Positions 34,501 to 46,658 of a stretch of 64,000 nt of DNA are shown in pieces. The notes below the pieces were generated by a model that was not told the DNA's origin, searched no databases, and saw nothing but the letters and a program-made list of their open reading frames with translations. The stretch spans positions 158,550,828-158,614,827 of the forward strand of contig OU015499.1 of the NCBI GenBank assembly GCA_907164885.2. Direction: 5' to 3'. The stretch's first letter is position 1; each line of letters opens with the position of its first letter. Made by a program: the position numbers and the translations under genes. This DNA comes from Dolomedes plantarius. Taxonomy: Eukaryota > Arthropoda > Arachnida > Araneae > Dolomedidae.

Positions 34501-37500
34501 GTATAACCATCCTCTTTAATATAACATGTAATCAAAGATTTTTAACCATGATTTATAATCAGAATTAAATTTGTGTTTTAATTATAGGATGTATTTCTTA
34601 TGGTTAGACGCAAAAAGACAACTATTTTCTTAGACGCTAAAGAGAACACTACAGTCAATGAACTTAAGAAAATGGTAGAAGGTATTACTAAAGTTCCACC
34701 TCAAGATCAGGTCTTGTATAAAGATGATCAGGTAAGTTGTGATAAAGATGATTATTATTCTATAAGGCCATTTCAAATTGATTTTATAAGTAATTCTGAA
34801 TTATAATAAAGCTGAAGTGAGAGAGAGAATGTAGTTAAAAATAAGGTTCTTCATTTATCACTATATACTGTATACTGGAATCATTATATACTGTATGATT
34901 GCCTGTATTTTGCAAATTTGGCTTAAATGATGTACATTTCAATTTATAGTATATCCTAGAGAGGTAATTAACCTTATTTTGTACATATTTGCCACAAAAA
35001 TAGAGAATGACATACTGTTTAATTTCATCTGCTCTTAATAATTTTGTTTATAAACTATGTAATGTAAAGGATGTAGAAGACCAATAAACAAAATAGGGTC
35101 TTATTTCTGTACTTGCGTTTTATCCTGTCGACTATTTTCGACAAACAAAACCTGTTGCCAAACAGGTACATTAGATATAGTGCCATGAATGGTTAAATAG
35201 TGTGTTGTGCCTGGCACTCTCTACCGAAGAAAGGGACACCGCTGTGGAGGTCATAGGAAGAGGGAACCCATGGTAGTCAGTCTGTATTGGGGAGTTTGAG
35301 AAAGACAACGTAGTGCTAAAAATTAATGAGAATATTTTAAGAACAACTATCCTTATAGTTTTGTTTTGTTTGTTGTGTGTGTGAGGAAGTTGGCCACCGA
35401 ATAATTTACTGTAATACACGATATTGAATGATTTTGATTTGCTTTATGTAAAAAATTGTAAAAACTAATGATTTTAATATTAATTTTGTTTTATTATTCT
35501 AATTATTATACCCATTCTTGGAGCTAAATCATACAATTTGGCGACAGTTTTTCTTTGGCGTAAACGGTCAACAAGATAATATGCAAATATTATCCCTTTT
35601 TTGCCTGTCCTTGCCCCATTTTTAAAGAAATTTTCATCTGACATGACTCAGATAGATTGCTATCTTGTGTCTTAACCAATTTATATATTAAACCACTTTT
35701 ATGTATTTGTAGTAAATTTTTAGGAGCTTAAATACTTGCACACTCTTGGATTTTTTTTAGGGCTACTCATTGTAATGCTTTTCTACTTCTCAAAACATTT
35801 TTAATCAGTCTTACTGTATCAATTATTTTATGCTGCTTACTCTACTTTCATGATCTATTTAATATTGTGTCAGTAGAGATTACCAAAATAAGTTACTATC
35901 ATAAAATTGCTGCTTGAGATTTTTTTTTTTTTAATGCATGAAAGAGTTTATTGTTTTCAATATTGTAATGTTGTTTCTGCTTAATCAGAATGTAGCTTAA
36001 ATTGTCTTTCAAGTTAATTACAAGGAATTGCTTCACAGAAACATTTTTTTTTTCTTATGCTCTGAAAACAAATTTGGTCCTCCCTCAAAGTTGGGATTTT
36101 GTCTGGTTTCTCACAGTTATGGTTTGTTCAGTTATTCATATTTTATCGTGAGGTTATCAATTCATACTAAATATCATTAAAAAGTATGTAGTTTTTTCTA
36201 GTTATCACTGAACAAATTAATACTGAACTGATTTATTTATTTAAAAATAAATCAGTGATTCGTGAGAATGGGATCTCAATGTGGTAAAATATGATTTGTC
36301 TGAAGGAATCAGAAAAGTAAATATCACTTTTTTCTTATTTACCTTGTAAAGTTAAAACAGACAAGTCAGATTGAAACTGAGAAATTAGTATCTATAGCCA
36401 TGTTCTAAAGAAAATCTATTTGCGTTATGTTAGCTTAGTGAATGAGAAGGATGTTTATAAAATACTTTGTATGATTTATTATTTGTCTTACATAGGCCTT
36501 ACTACTTCTGATATATCTGAAAACAGCATTAAATGTTTGTTAAAATCAACGCATATCTGAATCAGGGACTGCTGGACGATGGCCAAATGGGTAGGGCGCT
36601 GGCCTTTGGTACCAGAGTCTTATGGGTTTGAGACCCACTATTGGCATGGATGTTTGTAGTCGTTCGGAATCGGCATTAAGCTGTAGATTTCGGTCTAATT
36701 TCCCGTCATGTAGCAAGAAATTGACTGCTCCAAGAAACCAAACCAAACTAAATCAGGGCTACTCAAACTGCAGCCTGCAGGCCAACCAAGCTTTTATATG
36801 CGGCCCAAAACACTCGCACTCATTATCAGGCAGTTGCATTTATAAACATATTTTTGAAAATTTGTGTTAGAAAAAATTATTGCTAAAAATACAAAACTGT
36901 ACAAAAATGTGCTACCTGTTGCTTGCGTTGTACATATCAACGTATCTTTGGGAATCATCCAGTTCCAAATTGAAATACGTGAAGAATGTATATAGAAATT
37001 TGCTTACTGATTCTCTAGCCTCAATGACGCATTGAAAGAAGCATGTAGCAAGTATAAACCTAATGTGTCTAAAATAGTCTCAACATAAAAAATCCACTTA
37101 TTTTTAAATAAGCGTGAGAGTACATTTAGGTTTAGAGCTTTATTTTTGATGTTATTATATTATGAGGTATAGTGTTGTGGCCTGTATAACATAGCAAACA
37201 TATGCTTGTGTCCCAATTTAAAGAAAGATGGCTGATTTAAATTCATGGTAGCTAAAACTGCAGGTAACTGGGGCAAAAATTCAAATTTTTATCATTAAAA
37301 TTATTAGTGTAAACCAAGGGTCCCCAGAGTGGTCAATATCGACCCCTTATGGTTGATAAAGAGTTCTCTAGGGGTCAATGAATACACAAGGGTCGAAAGG
37401 GGGTTGGTGAATACATAAGGGTTGAAAGGGGCTCGATTAATACGAAAGAGGATCAATTTTAGCCTCGATGACGCATTGAAAGAAGCATGTAGCAGGTATA

Positions 37501-38624
37501 AACCTAATGTGTCTAAAATAGTCTCAACATAAAAAATCCACTTATTTTTAAATAAGCGTGAGAGTACATTTAGGTTTAGAGCTTTATTTTTGATGTTATT
37601 ATATTATGAGGTATAGTGTTGTGGCCTGTATAACATAGCAAACATATGCTTGTGTCCCAATTTAAAGAAAGATGGCTGATTTAAATTCATGGTAGCTAAA
37701 ACTGCAGGTAACTGGGGCAAAAATTCAAATTTTTATCATTAAAATTATTAGTGTAAACCAAGGGTCCCCAGAGTGGTCAATATCGACCCCTTATGGTTGA
37801 TAAAGAGTTCTCTAGGGGTCAATGAATACACAAGGGTCGAAAGGGGGTTGGTGAATACATAAGGGTTGAAAGGGGCTCGATTAATACGAAAGAGAATCAA
37901 TTAAACTGTCTAGGAAAAAAATAAAATAGTCCAATAAAAATTTTAAATGTGGATATGATCAACTACTGACTACCCTAGTTATAGCTTGAGTTTTGCCTTA
38001 GCCTATGTTGCTTACAGTATGTGTTATAGGGATGCGACATCGATGTCGATGTTTTGATAAAATCATCGATTTATTGAAGCCGATGTTTTTTTAACCTCGA
38101 TGTTTTCTTTTTAATGAAAAAGTACCATAATAAAAAATATATACCACGTAGCATAATTTTCACACTCAGTAAATGTAAGTAAGTCTAAAAGGGGGATCGA
38201 TTCCTTAGCGAACAGACAAATGGCAATCAACAACCAATGAACCAATCAGAGTGCTTGGAATGTTCTTGACACTCCAGAACCTTCGATGGGGTTTTATTTT
38301 ATAAATAGTATATACACGAGAGCAGCCATTTAAGTTTTCGTTTTTTTCTGGTTTTATATAAGTTGACGTTAATATTATTAGTAAGATGCCTCCTAAAAGT
38401 ACCGTTTGGAAATATTTTTGCAAAACCTCTGACAAATTAGCGAAATGCAATATTTGCCTTAAGTCCCTCAAAACTTCTGGCAATACCACAAATTTATCTG
38501 GACATTTGAAGGCAAAACATGGCGATATTTACAACGATAATTTTGAGTCATCAATGTAGCCCAAGGCAAAAGCAACTAAGTTTTTGTCATTTGTGTCAGC
38601 CCAATCAGAGTAAAATTAAATCAC

Positions 38625-38655
<31 letters not shown>

Positions 38656-41600
38656 ACGACTAACCGAAGTAACATTAATGTTAGAGGTTACTAAACCAGT
38701 TTTTAAAAATGGATGTTCTAAAACATCGATATTTAAAAACATCAATGGTATTTGGGTGATGTTTTATCAGCATCGATGTTTTAATACTGAATATTGATGT
38801 TTTGTTATCGATGTCGCATCCCTAATGTATTACTTTGTTTTCATGCATCTGGCAACAGTACTGGTATTGCAAACATGTTATGAATGCTGGTGGTTCATTA
38901 TACACAGAGATACGCTGCACTGTTACATTCTAAGTATTTAATACCTAAATGTAGATATTTTGTCCTTTACAGAGAAAATATCGTAATATATTCAAAATCA
39001 TTAAATTTAGATACTTTTTTATAAAATTTAGATATAACTAGCCGCTGCGCGACCAACATGGTCGCTTTTAGCAAAACAACTCAACTGAAAGTAACATATG
39101 TAAAGAATGTTACCATTATTTGTCATCATAAATATATGTTGTTAAGGGGTATTCTCTATCATGATTCTAAAGCAGGTTCTAAAGGGTTGATTCTAAAACA
39201 TTGTGATCAAAAAATGTGAATTTCTATCACTTCAGAACAGAGTTAAAGATAAGACTGAGAATCCCAACACCAATGATTTTAAAAATTACATCCCTCTCTG
39301 TATGTACTATTTTTCAAAATTAAGATATCTATACTTTCATTATAACAAATAAGAAATTGTTGGGGAAGAATTTAAAATATATTATTGATTACATTACTCT
39401 CTGTATGTATTGCTGTTCACAATTCAGATATCTACACTTAATCATATCAAATAATAAATTGTTGTGAAAACTTCTTCACTTATAAATGGAGTTAAAAATT
39501 CAGCAAGTACTGAAAAAAGTGTAGAAAATTAACTATTCCTGGCTGTTGGTTGCTATGCTGGCGACGGTTAAGCCTCACCTCGCGATCATTTATGCTCTTT
39601 CACGCCTCTCTCTTAATGAATTATTTCTTCTTCGCTTTCTTTGGTAATGTTATTCGGTTTTTTTGGTAATGTTATTCGGTGGATTTTATAAGATATGGGA
39701 ACTATCAATCCTTTCGTTGGTTTGTTATGCAGGTCTCCTTGTTTAACTTAAATATAAAATGATTTAATGTTTTTGTTAAATACTTAATCTGGGGGTCGAT
39801 AAGAAGGCAAATATTCTATGAAGGGGTCGATGGGATAAAAAGTTAGGGGGCCCCTGGTGTAAACTCTACACCTAAATTAGATTTTCTTGGAAATTCTCTT
39901 AATTTGTATTAATTCCTCTTTTCTGGTAAATAACTTGTCTCCTTATCAGCTGCCTGAAAAAAATATTTACATGTAAATATGTATCTTAATTTCAAGCTTT
40001 TCTACTTTTTTCTAATTATGTGATCATATTTCTCATACCTCTAAATTCCATAATTTTGTTTTTCCCCTGCCTTTGTTATCGTAAAGAAGCCTTTTTGTGC
40101 AAGGTTAGGAACACTGATTTTGGAAATTTTTATCCACTCCTATTATCATTTCTTTTGGCATTTGTTAATTGACCATAGAGAGACAGTTACACCAGATGCT
40201 TGACTGCCTGAGGAAATGTGAGGTGTGTTTGAAATGGTTGCTGTTTTTTGATTTCTTAATCCTGTGTTTTAAATAGCTATTACTGATTTATCTTTGGTCA
40301 TAAGTTTCATTAAACAATTAAGGAATTTAAGTCATTTGCAGAAATTTTTGTATAAAATTATGTTGTATGAGAAAAAGATACTGAAATTTTTATGCTGTTT
40401 ATTTGTGTTGCATGTTTCTTTAGTTTCCTGTTGAGACTTAATGGTAGTCTGTGGTCTTTGTTGCTGTAAGAGGTGATTAAATCTACAGTTTGGTTAAAAA
40501 AAAGTCCCTTCTCAAAAACAGGCTCTGTTCAGTGCCTTTTTATTAATTTGTGAGGGGAAAATTTTTTTATGTCCTGTAATGTCTCTTATGTTGTGTTATG
40601 AGTTTCAAGTAGTGTTTTCATCACTAAAAAGAACAGCCTTTTTTTACATTTGGGAAAAATTGCTTTTGTGACCAAAATCATTAATTTGGATGTTTGCATG
40701 ATTCAGTATCGTTTCAAGAAATCTTGAAATAAATTCATTTGAGGAAAAGGCCTTTTAAAACACTCTAGGATCCCTGTTATCTGAAAAAAGGTTGTTATAT
40801 AAATTTATACAGCTCATTGTGACCTGATTAACAATTCCTTAGTTTTTATGCCACTGGCAGTTCTTTTGCTTTGATGCTTTTTATTATCAATATAATAAAA
40901 TGTCCCATTGGGCATGTTATTTCAAAAATTTTCTTGCCTTTGAATCAATGAGGAAGGGATTAAGTAGTTCAGTATCGTCAAACCCAGCATCTGTATTTGT
41001 CTCTGAAAAATATGAAAATGTATTTATGAAGTTAATATTTTTGTATAGTACTCTAATGGTCCAAGTTGGGGCATATCGTAATGTTGTAGTAAAAGTGAAA
41101 GTTGGTTGACTTTATTTAGGCTATTTTTATCCTTGCATGCTAATTTCAGGTTTATTAGCTATAACAGATAGAATCAATCTGTACAGTGTTTTTACTAGGT
41201 GCCACCCTTATTATATGGTAGTCAGAAGGTACCACAGCATGAGCTTGGTGTCTAATCGTGGTGAAGGCCTGGACATTCCTGTGTTCATTCCTCATGGTAC
41301 AATGTTGGCTTATCTTCTGGGTGCTCCCATAATAATGTAATCAACAAAACTTGGTTGAATATCCATGGTATAAGGGCCTGCCAATCCCCCTAAAAAAGTG
41401 TTTACTGTTGTATAGAACTTGCAAAGGAAAAATTAAATTATTAGTATTTGGGAAATTCTAATTATAAAATTATCTGATTTAAATCAGGAGGGTGCATGAA
41501 ATAATGATACTGAAAATAAATTTATTAATCTAATTAAATCAGATTAATGTAAAAAAAAAGCTGTATTTGTAAAATAAGTATCTTTGATACTAAGAAAGTT

Positions 41601-44600
41601 AAAACTTCTTTAATAACGTACATGAATTAGCTATCATGTGATAATGCATTGTGCATAGTTAACTGTAGTGTTGTAATAGCCTGTTTAAATTCTAGATTAT
41701 GATGAATGAAAGAGTCTTGGGAGATTATGGTTTAAATTGTTCTACAGCGAAAGCCCAAGCACCTGCTCAAGTAGGGTTGGCATACAAGAATGTTGGTGCG
41801 TATATAATTTATTTTATTCCTCTTTTTTTGAAAATGTTGATATATTGATACAATTTTAAATTTGTATAAAATTTTTAATTTTGCACACTTATTTATTGTT
41901 AATTACCAGCTTTCAGAGCACAATTGTGATTATAATTTTGTTCGAGATTCGGCTCTAATATATTATCTATATATATAAAACAGTACTGTGACTGACTGTG
42001 ACAGATAATGCACCTAAAGGGCTGAAATGTTGCATGGTGATTCTTATAGTGTAGGGGTGCACTAAAATTTTTTTTTAATTCTTAAGATTTTTTAAAATAA
42101 AATTTTTAAGCTGTTTTTGTAACATTTTTTAAGTTTGCATTTAAAATAATAATCTGAGAGTTATAAAATTTATATCATGAGAAAGATCATAAAAATTCCT
42201 TTAAAATGAAAACTATTTTGAATTTTTACCACCATTTTCTGATTTTTTGTCAATTTTTAAAGATTTATTTTTAGAATTTAATTTATTAAATGCTGATAAT
42301 GTGGTTTCTTTTCTTTTTGTTATACTTTAAATTAATTTTGCATTATGTGCATAACAAAATAAATTGGCAAAATTAATTATTAAAATATAATAATAGATAA
42401 AATTTAATCTTGTAACTTTATTACATACAGGTTGCATTGTGCAATTGAGTTTTTTTTATACTTCTTTCAAATACTAAATATTTTTAGAATAGGAAATGGA
42501 TTATATTGAATCTTTTTGGGGAATCAAGCATTTCTATTCCAAGAAGTTTCAGGAGAAAGAATATTTATGGTCTATGTTATAGACTTGCATGACTATCACG
42601 TGTAACCTATTCATTACTTTTGATTGAGAGAAATAGGTTATAACCATGCTTTAAAGCAGTTTATTATGATTGTGAGACTGATGTTTTGCCCATGAATGGT
42701 TTGAATAGATAAAATTTTATGTTTCTGAACCAACAGAGAAATAAAAATTAAGCAACACCTACAGCAGATTTTTGGTGCAACATGTTTAAAAATATATATA
42801 TTTATTACGTAGTGACCTCTTTTCAGTTATTGCTTCCTGATTTAGAGTACCTTTTTTAGATTGGAATTTTTTGTTACTCTTTGCTTCTGAATTCTTCCTC
42901 ATATTTTGCTTATTGTTTATCTGAATGCTGGGTGATAAATATGAATGAAATAGTAGAAAAGAAAAAAATCAAGAAGTGTTTTAGTGAATTAAAATCTTTA
43001 AAAAGAAAATCTTAGTTAACATGGTGTATCAGAGCAATAATTACTTAGTGTTATTGAATAACTGGAAAGTGTAGTGAATGGTAGATTTACCAAAAATCTA
43101 TATATATTTAAGTTGCTAAGCCAATTCTTTGGGCAGTCCATGAGAGAAAACTATTTACTTCATTTTGGTCTTAAATGAAAGATTTTAATCTATAAATGTG
43201 TCAAATAGGTTTTTGTAACTGCAATTTCTATTAATTAGCGATAATTTGCAATTAAAAATTGCTTTCTACACATGCTTCGTGACATGTTTAAATCTGGCTT
43301 TAGATACTCACTAAGCAGGAGACCACATAAACACATTAATTTGTTTCTGTGCATGGTCAGTGATATGTTTAAATCTGGCTTTAGATACTTACTAAATCCA
43401 GGGCCGCATAAACACGTTAATTTGTTTATTCCTAGAAATCTCTCTACCATTTTTATTTTTAATGTTTGTGAGACATAGAATTAAACCTGATGGAAATTGT
43501 TTATTTCGTATTGTTAAGTAACCGTATTTCTTTTTATTGGGTTCAATAGTAATTTTTTGAAGTGTTTCTCTATTCATAATATTATGATTTTCAACATTTG
43601 GCAATGATGTGTTGAGTATAATTTGTGTATTAGAACATTTATTTACTATCCATTTGTCATGTTTTGACTGGTACCAACTAGTACAGTAACCACCGCTTAT
43701 AGTGATCAGTGGTTATAAGAATCAATATCGCGAAAACAAAAACAAATGTATTATTTCCATGTTAAAATTTTCGCTTTAAAGAATCAATCCACCGGTTTTA
43801 AGAATCAGTTTACACTCTTCGCTTTCCTTTCATTTTTCAAAAAAAGCCACTTAAACCCTCAAAAGGCATGAAGTTCTTTCTTTTTTTTAAAAAGAAAGAT
43901 TGATAAGATTGGATGGAATATAGTCGTAAAATTCCCCCCCTTCTTTGTTATACATAACATAATAGTTCCCCTTAAACGATTTAGCACAACGCTGTCCTGT
44001 TAGCTTGACCCAGGCGCATCTTTACCCGTCCGGGTCCGATTTCACTTCTCTCCACTGTCAAACAAAAATATTAAAGAGGTATAAACAGACTCCTGAAAAC
44101 TTCATTACATTAAACTACCATAGAAAACTTTTTCTTGCTCCTTTCCTGTAGTTGAAATGTTAAAACTGTTAAGCAGGTATGTTGTAACAAATATTGGATT
44201 TTATTTTCTCTTACTATAATCGTGTTTCTAGTTATAGGTTTAGAAATTAAGTTGTATTTTTAAAATTATAAAAAATAATTTTAATAAAAGATAATTAACG
44301 TATATTAATGAGTATTTTATGGTAAATTTTCTAATATATGTATATATAGGTGTGTGTGTGTGTGTGTGCCTGTCCAAAAACCTAAATTTCGGCTATAAGA
44401 ATCAACCGCTTATAAGAATCAAAAACAGTAATAACAAACGTGATTCTTATAAGCGGAAATCGCTGTATATTTAAAAACAATTATGAATACATGTTGGGTT
44501 GGGTCCGTAAAAATGGAGTTTCTTATAAACTCTTCAATTTTACTTTCAAAAACTGAGTATGGAACTCAGGTATATAATATATGAAAATAATACACTGTGA

Positions 44601-45579
44601 CATTTATTGAGCTATATGGAAAAAAAACTTCATAACTTTAGAACCATTGGCGAGATTCAGTGAAAACTTGGCGCTTGAATGCAGGGCATGTTGGGATTTT
44701 TTTTAGCATGCACACTTGTATTGTTGCTGTTGTTTATTTTTCATTGAAAATGTTGAAATACAGCATTTCTGAGTGTTTATCCAGTGTCAAGGCCTACTAT
44801 TCGAGTAATAACAGCCCAATAGAGGCGCAAAGGAAATCATTGGTGTGATATTCTTTGAAGGCACGGTGATTGCTGAACGATATGTCAAAATTTTAGAAAA
44901 TGATCTCATCCCTATTATCTAAAGTGTCTCAGATTTCGAATAGTTGAGGTTCATGCAGGATGGAGCACGACCTTATCTGACCAAAAGAGTGTTTGAAGTC
45001 TTGGGAGAGCACTTTGAGCACATTCTGGCTTTGGGGTACCCAGAGGCCAATGGAATGAGAATCGCTTGGCTGCCATATTCTTCTGATCTCAACACTAGTA
45101 ACTCATTTTTGTGGGGCAATATTAAAGACAAAGTTTATGCAAATAACCCCAAAACCATCACTGAGCTGAAAATAGCCATTCAGGACGTCATCGAAAGTAT
45201 CAATGTCTCGACACTTCAGCAAGTTTTGCAGAATTTTGCTCTTCGTCTGCACCACATCATAGCTATGGATGGTAAACATATCAAACATGTCATAAACTAA
45301 ATCCAATTAGCTGTAATTACTTTTCAAATTTGATTAAAATTTTTGAATTCAGTAGTTTTTTAAAATTTAATTTTTCATTTCACATAGCTCAATAATTGTC
45401 ACCCTGTACATGGATCATAATGTTTAGTTATTTAACTTTTTTTTTTTAATATATCATTTTTTTTTGCAGAGACTGGAAGGTTTGAAGTACTAGAAATCAC
45501 TCCACTATCAAGCCCACCAGAGCTACCAGATGTTATGAAACCCTCTGAAACACAAAGCCAGGAGCAGACGATTGCTTAA
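31501..45579 (+). CDS. ELOB: elongin B (transcription elongation factor B subunit 2)
   Basis: Four coding exons: 31501-31503 (start codon only, inferred), 34588-34731, 41696-41795 and 45470-45579. Joined lengths of 3, 144, 100 and 110 nt give 118 codons and a stop, exactly the length of animal elongin B. Elongin B is a ubiquitin-like protein that pairs with elongin C; the pair activates elongin A and links cullin-2/5 ubiquitin ligases to VHL- and SOCS-box receptors. Recognisable blocks are the ubiquitin-like strand [53 protein letters not shown], and the C-terminal [14 protein letters not shown]. All introns start GT and end AG. Introns of about 3.1, 7.0 and 3.7 kb are full of mobile elements. 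No break was found. Confidence 0.93.
32721..33047 (-). pseudogene. possible transposase scrap
   Basis: A 108-codon frame includes [14 protein letters not shown], which resembles the second catalytic block of mariner/Tc1 transposases. Nothing else in the frame matches, so it is at best a small fossil inside elongin B intron 1. Confidence 0.3.
33511..33795. repeat. GC-richer island of unknown origin in intron 1
   Basis: About 285 bp of higher GC content, with blocks such as GGTCCCGTCGCGGAGAGGAG and CCACGTTGGGGGTGGGAGG, stands out in the AT-rich intron. It has no tRNA-like boxes and no clear inverted ends. It may be the 3' end of an unidentified retroelement. Confidence 0.3.
34588..34731 (+). 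CDS. ELOB: elongin B exon 2
   Basis: Preceded by TTTTAATTATAG and followed by GTAAGT. Encodes 48 residues from DVFLMV to YKDDQ, phase 0 at both ends. Confidence 0.95.
36556..36740 (+). repeat. tRNA-derived SINE
   Basis: GATGGCCAAATGGGTAGGGCG (box A region, from about 36577) and GGGTTTGAGACCC (box B, about 36625-36637) are spaced as in tRNA genes. The 3' part is not tRNA-like. It lies in elongin B intron 2. Confidence 0.7.
37017..37904. repeat. 444-bp tandem duplication
   Basis: 37017-37460 and 37461-37904 are almost identical, with a period of 444 bp (only a few substitutions, such as CAATGACG versus CGATGACG). Each unit contains host flank, the 8-bp GTGTAAAC and the first 146 bp of a hAT element, so the duplication came after the hAT insertion. 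Confidence 0.95.
38027..38824 (+). mobile_element. nested hAT element with BED finger remnant
   Basis: The ends are TAGGGATGCGACATCGATGT at left and ATCGATGTCGCATCCCTA at right. The flanks ATGTGTTA (38019-38026) and ATGTATTA (38825-38832) match at seven of eight positions, an 8-bp hAT duplication with one change. The interior keeps a BED zinc finger gene start, a 17-C run (38624-38640) and a CA repeat, but no catalytic domain. Confidence 0.85.
38386..38559 (+). pseudogene. BED-type zinc finger, hAT transposase N-terminus
   Basis: A 57-residue frame starts [20 protein letters not shown] and contains C21-x2-C24 and H40-x4-H45 with the phrase [18 protein letters not shown]. This is the BED zinc finger that binds hAT ends. 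It is followed by a stop and decayed sequence, so the transposase is truncated. Confidence 0.85.
39038..39075 (-). repeat. Helitron-like 3' terminus
   Basis: On the minus strand GCGACCATGTTGGTCGC forms a perfect 6-bp stem with a 5-base loop and is followed 10 bases later by CTAG and then T. A hairpin shortly before CTAG is how Helitrons end. The matching 5' end was not located. Confidence 0.45.
39870..41695. other. elongin B intron 2, right part; nothing else seen
   Basis: AT-rich intronic sequence without recognisable element. Small open frames near 40900-41340 lack motifs. Confidence 0.4.
41696..41795 (+). CDS. ELOB: elongin B exon 3
   Basis: Preceded by AAATTCTAG and followed by GTGCGT. 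Encodes [20 protein letters not shown] and on to AYKNV, ending in phase 1; the split codon becomes GAG with exon 4. Confidence 0.94.
41966..42374 (+). mobile_element. Helitron-like element H, 3'-truncated
   Basis: Begins TCTATATATATAAAACAG after A and carries the block GGGCTGAAATGTTGC and the GTAGGGGTGCACTAA stretch of the family. It loses similarity near 42374, before the CTAG end. It lies in elongin B intron 3. Confidence 0.55.
43090..43480. repeat. dispersed repeat, inverted relative of 25.8-26.05 kb
   Basis: TTAAGTTGCTAAGCCAATTC, the following CTTTGGGCAGTCCATGAGAG and the AAATGAAAGATTTTAATCTA stretch match the reverse complement of 26055-25960. A segment with GTTTAAATCTGGCTTTAGAT occurs twice, about 100 bp apart. 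Here the site where the LINE sits at 26.05 kb is intact and single. Confidence 0.7.
43684..44465. mobile_element. pogo/Tigger-like non-autonomous element, copy 1
   Basis: Starts CAGTAACCACCGCTTATAG and ends CTTATAAGCGGAAATCGCTG, with TA on both sides (43682-43683, 44466-44467). Compared with the copy at 57771-58726 it lacks about 150 bp in the middle. It holds a TG microsatellite near 44350. No transposase. Confidence 0.85.
44593..45406 (+). mobile_element. internally deleted Tc1/mariner-superfamily element
   Basis: Inverted ends CACTGTGACATTTATTGAGC and its counterpart GCTCAATAATTGTCACCCTG, flanked by TA (44591-44592 and 45407-45408). The 814-bp element keeps only the C-terminal half of the transposase. 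It sits 63 bp before elongin B exon 4. Confidence 0.88.
44850..45300 (+). pseudogene. transposase C-terminal half (Tc1/mariner superfamily)
   Basis: Encodes [18 protein letters not shown], then after stops [40 protein letters not shown] and [16 protein letters not shown], ending HIKHVIN. These are the second catalytic block and the block that normally reads W-P-x-R-S-P-D-L-x-x-x-D-F-F-L-W-G. Two stops lie near 44920-44942, and the third acidic residue (before FLWG) is S, so it is inactive. Confidence 0.82.
45470..45579 (+). CDS. ELOB: elongin B exon 4
   Basis: Preceded by a T-rich tract and TTTTTGCAG. Encodes [20 protein letters not shown] and then [15 protein letters not shown] before TAA at 45577-45579. 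Confidence 0.95.
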
Positions 45580-45653
45580 TTTCTTTCATTTTTTGAAGTT
45601 AACAGCTGTTTTAAATTTTTTTACAAGTATGTTGCCTTTACAACTTAGTGTTT

Positions 45654-45659
45654 AATAAA
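45654..45659 (+). promoter_or_regulatory. ELOB: elongin B polyadenylation signal
   Basis: AATAAA lies 75 bp after the stop codon, a usual distance for a short 3' UTR. Confidence 0.7.
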
Positions 45660-45773
45660 ATTGTATTATAAATATTTAATGTGTCTAACAACTAAACTTA
45701 TGAAGTCAAATTGATTTGTGTGTATAAAAGTCAGTTTTTAAGACGTTTTAAATAGGTCTAATTCAGGGGTTGG

Positions 45774-46160
45774 CAACGTGGTGCCCCCGAGTATCTTTTA
45801 AATATCTAAATTTCAGATATTTGAATAACAAAATTGTATCAATGCATCAAGCACAATCACCACATTAATAAAAATCAAACTTTCATGCAACTACAATCTG
45901 TGTTTCTGAAATCTTGTTTATATTAGTGAAATTAAAAATGGAAATAGTACAAGAATAATAAAACGTAATCCTAATGAACCACTTTTTCTAAATTTTTGTT
46001 CCTACTTTTAGTCAAATTGTTATATTTAAGTGTTTTATGTGCAATTATTAGTATTATGTTGTATGCTGTAGTATATTATAGTGAAAAATGTGTGTGGAGG
46101 AAGTCGATAAAGAAAATCATTTTAAAAGGATAGAAGTAGGAAAAAGGTTGGGAACTCCTG
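45774..46160. mobile_element. hAT-like non-autonomous element
   Basis: Begins CAGGGGTTGGCAACGTGG and ends AGGTTGGGAACTCCTG. The right part is the reverse complement of the left part of 46940-47575, so both belong to one family in opposite orientation. No clear 8-bp duplication was seen. Confidence 0.6.
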
Positions 46161-46658
46161 ATTTAAATGCTTGAATGAAATTAACAATGTGAACCGCCCA
46201 TAAGGTGATACAATTTTAGCAGAATTGCTGGCATTATGATTGTGTGTGATTTATAGTAACTATATATATATATGTACATACTGAATCACTGATAGAATGA
46301 TTTAAAAAAAACCGACAAAAATTCTCCCATGTAATCTATTCATGGATGGAATTTTAAACTTTTTCTTTTTTTTCTTGCTCCTTAGGTTAAACAGAATCAT
46401 CAAACATTGTCATTTCTAATAATCTATGTAAGACTGGTTTGTTACAGTACCTGAGTAATTTATTTGGGTTTTTTTAATTTGAAAAGCTATTTCAGGAAGA
46501 GAAAATTGGTTTCTAAAGAACACTAATTGAGAAGTATATAAATTTTGTGAAAATGGAAACTAAGTGTGCAAAAGAAGAGGGAATTTTTGACTGATGACGA
46601 GACAATTGAATGCTTTAAAAATTCCTAGGATGATGGTGTTTCTTTTCTAGGGTCTAGG

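Larger units (their letters stand above)
37759..39856. mobile_element. hAT element, non-autonomous, TSD GTGTAAAC
   Basis: The left end is CAAGGGTCCCCAGAG and the right end AGTTAGGGGGCCCCTG. The 8-bp duplication GTGTAAAC is exact (37751-37758 and 39857-39864); a further copy of the left duplication and end lies at 37307-37460 owing to the tandem duplication. About 2.1 kb with no transposase. A second hAT is nested at 38027-38824. Confidence 0.85.

Noticed and set aside
45774..46160. 8-bp hAT duplication around this element
   Set aside because: GTCTAATT on the left and ATTTAAAT on the right do not match convincingly.
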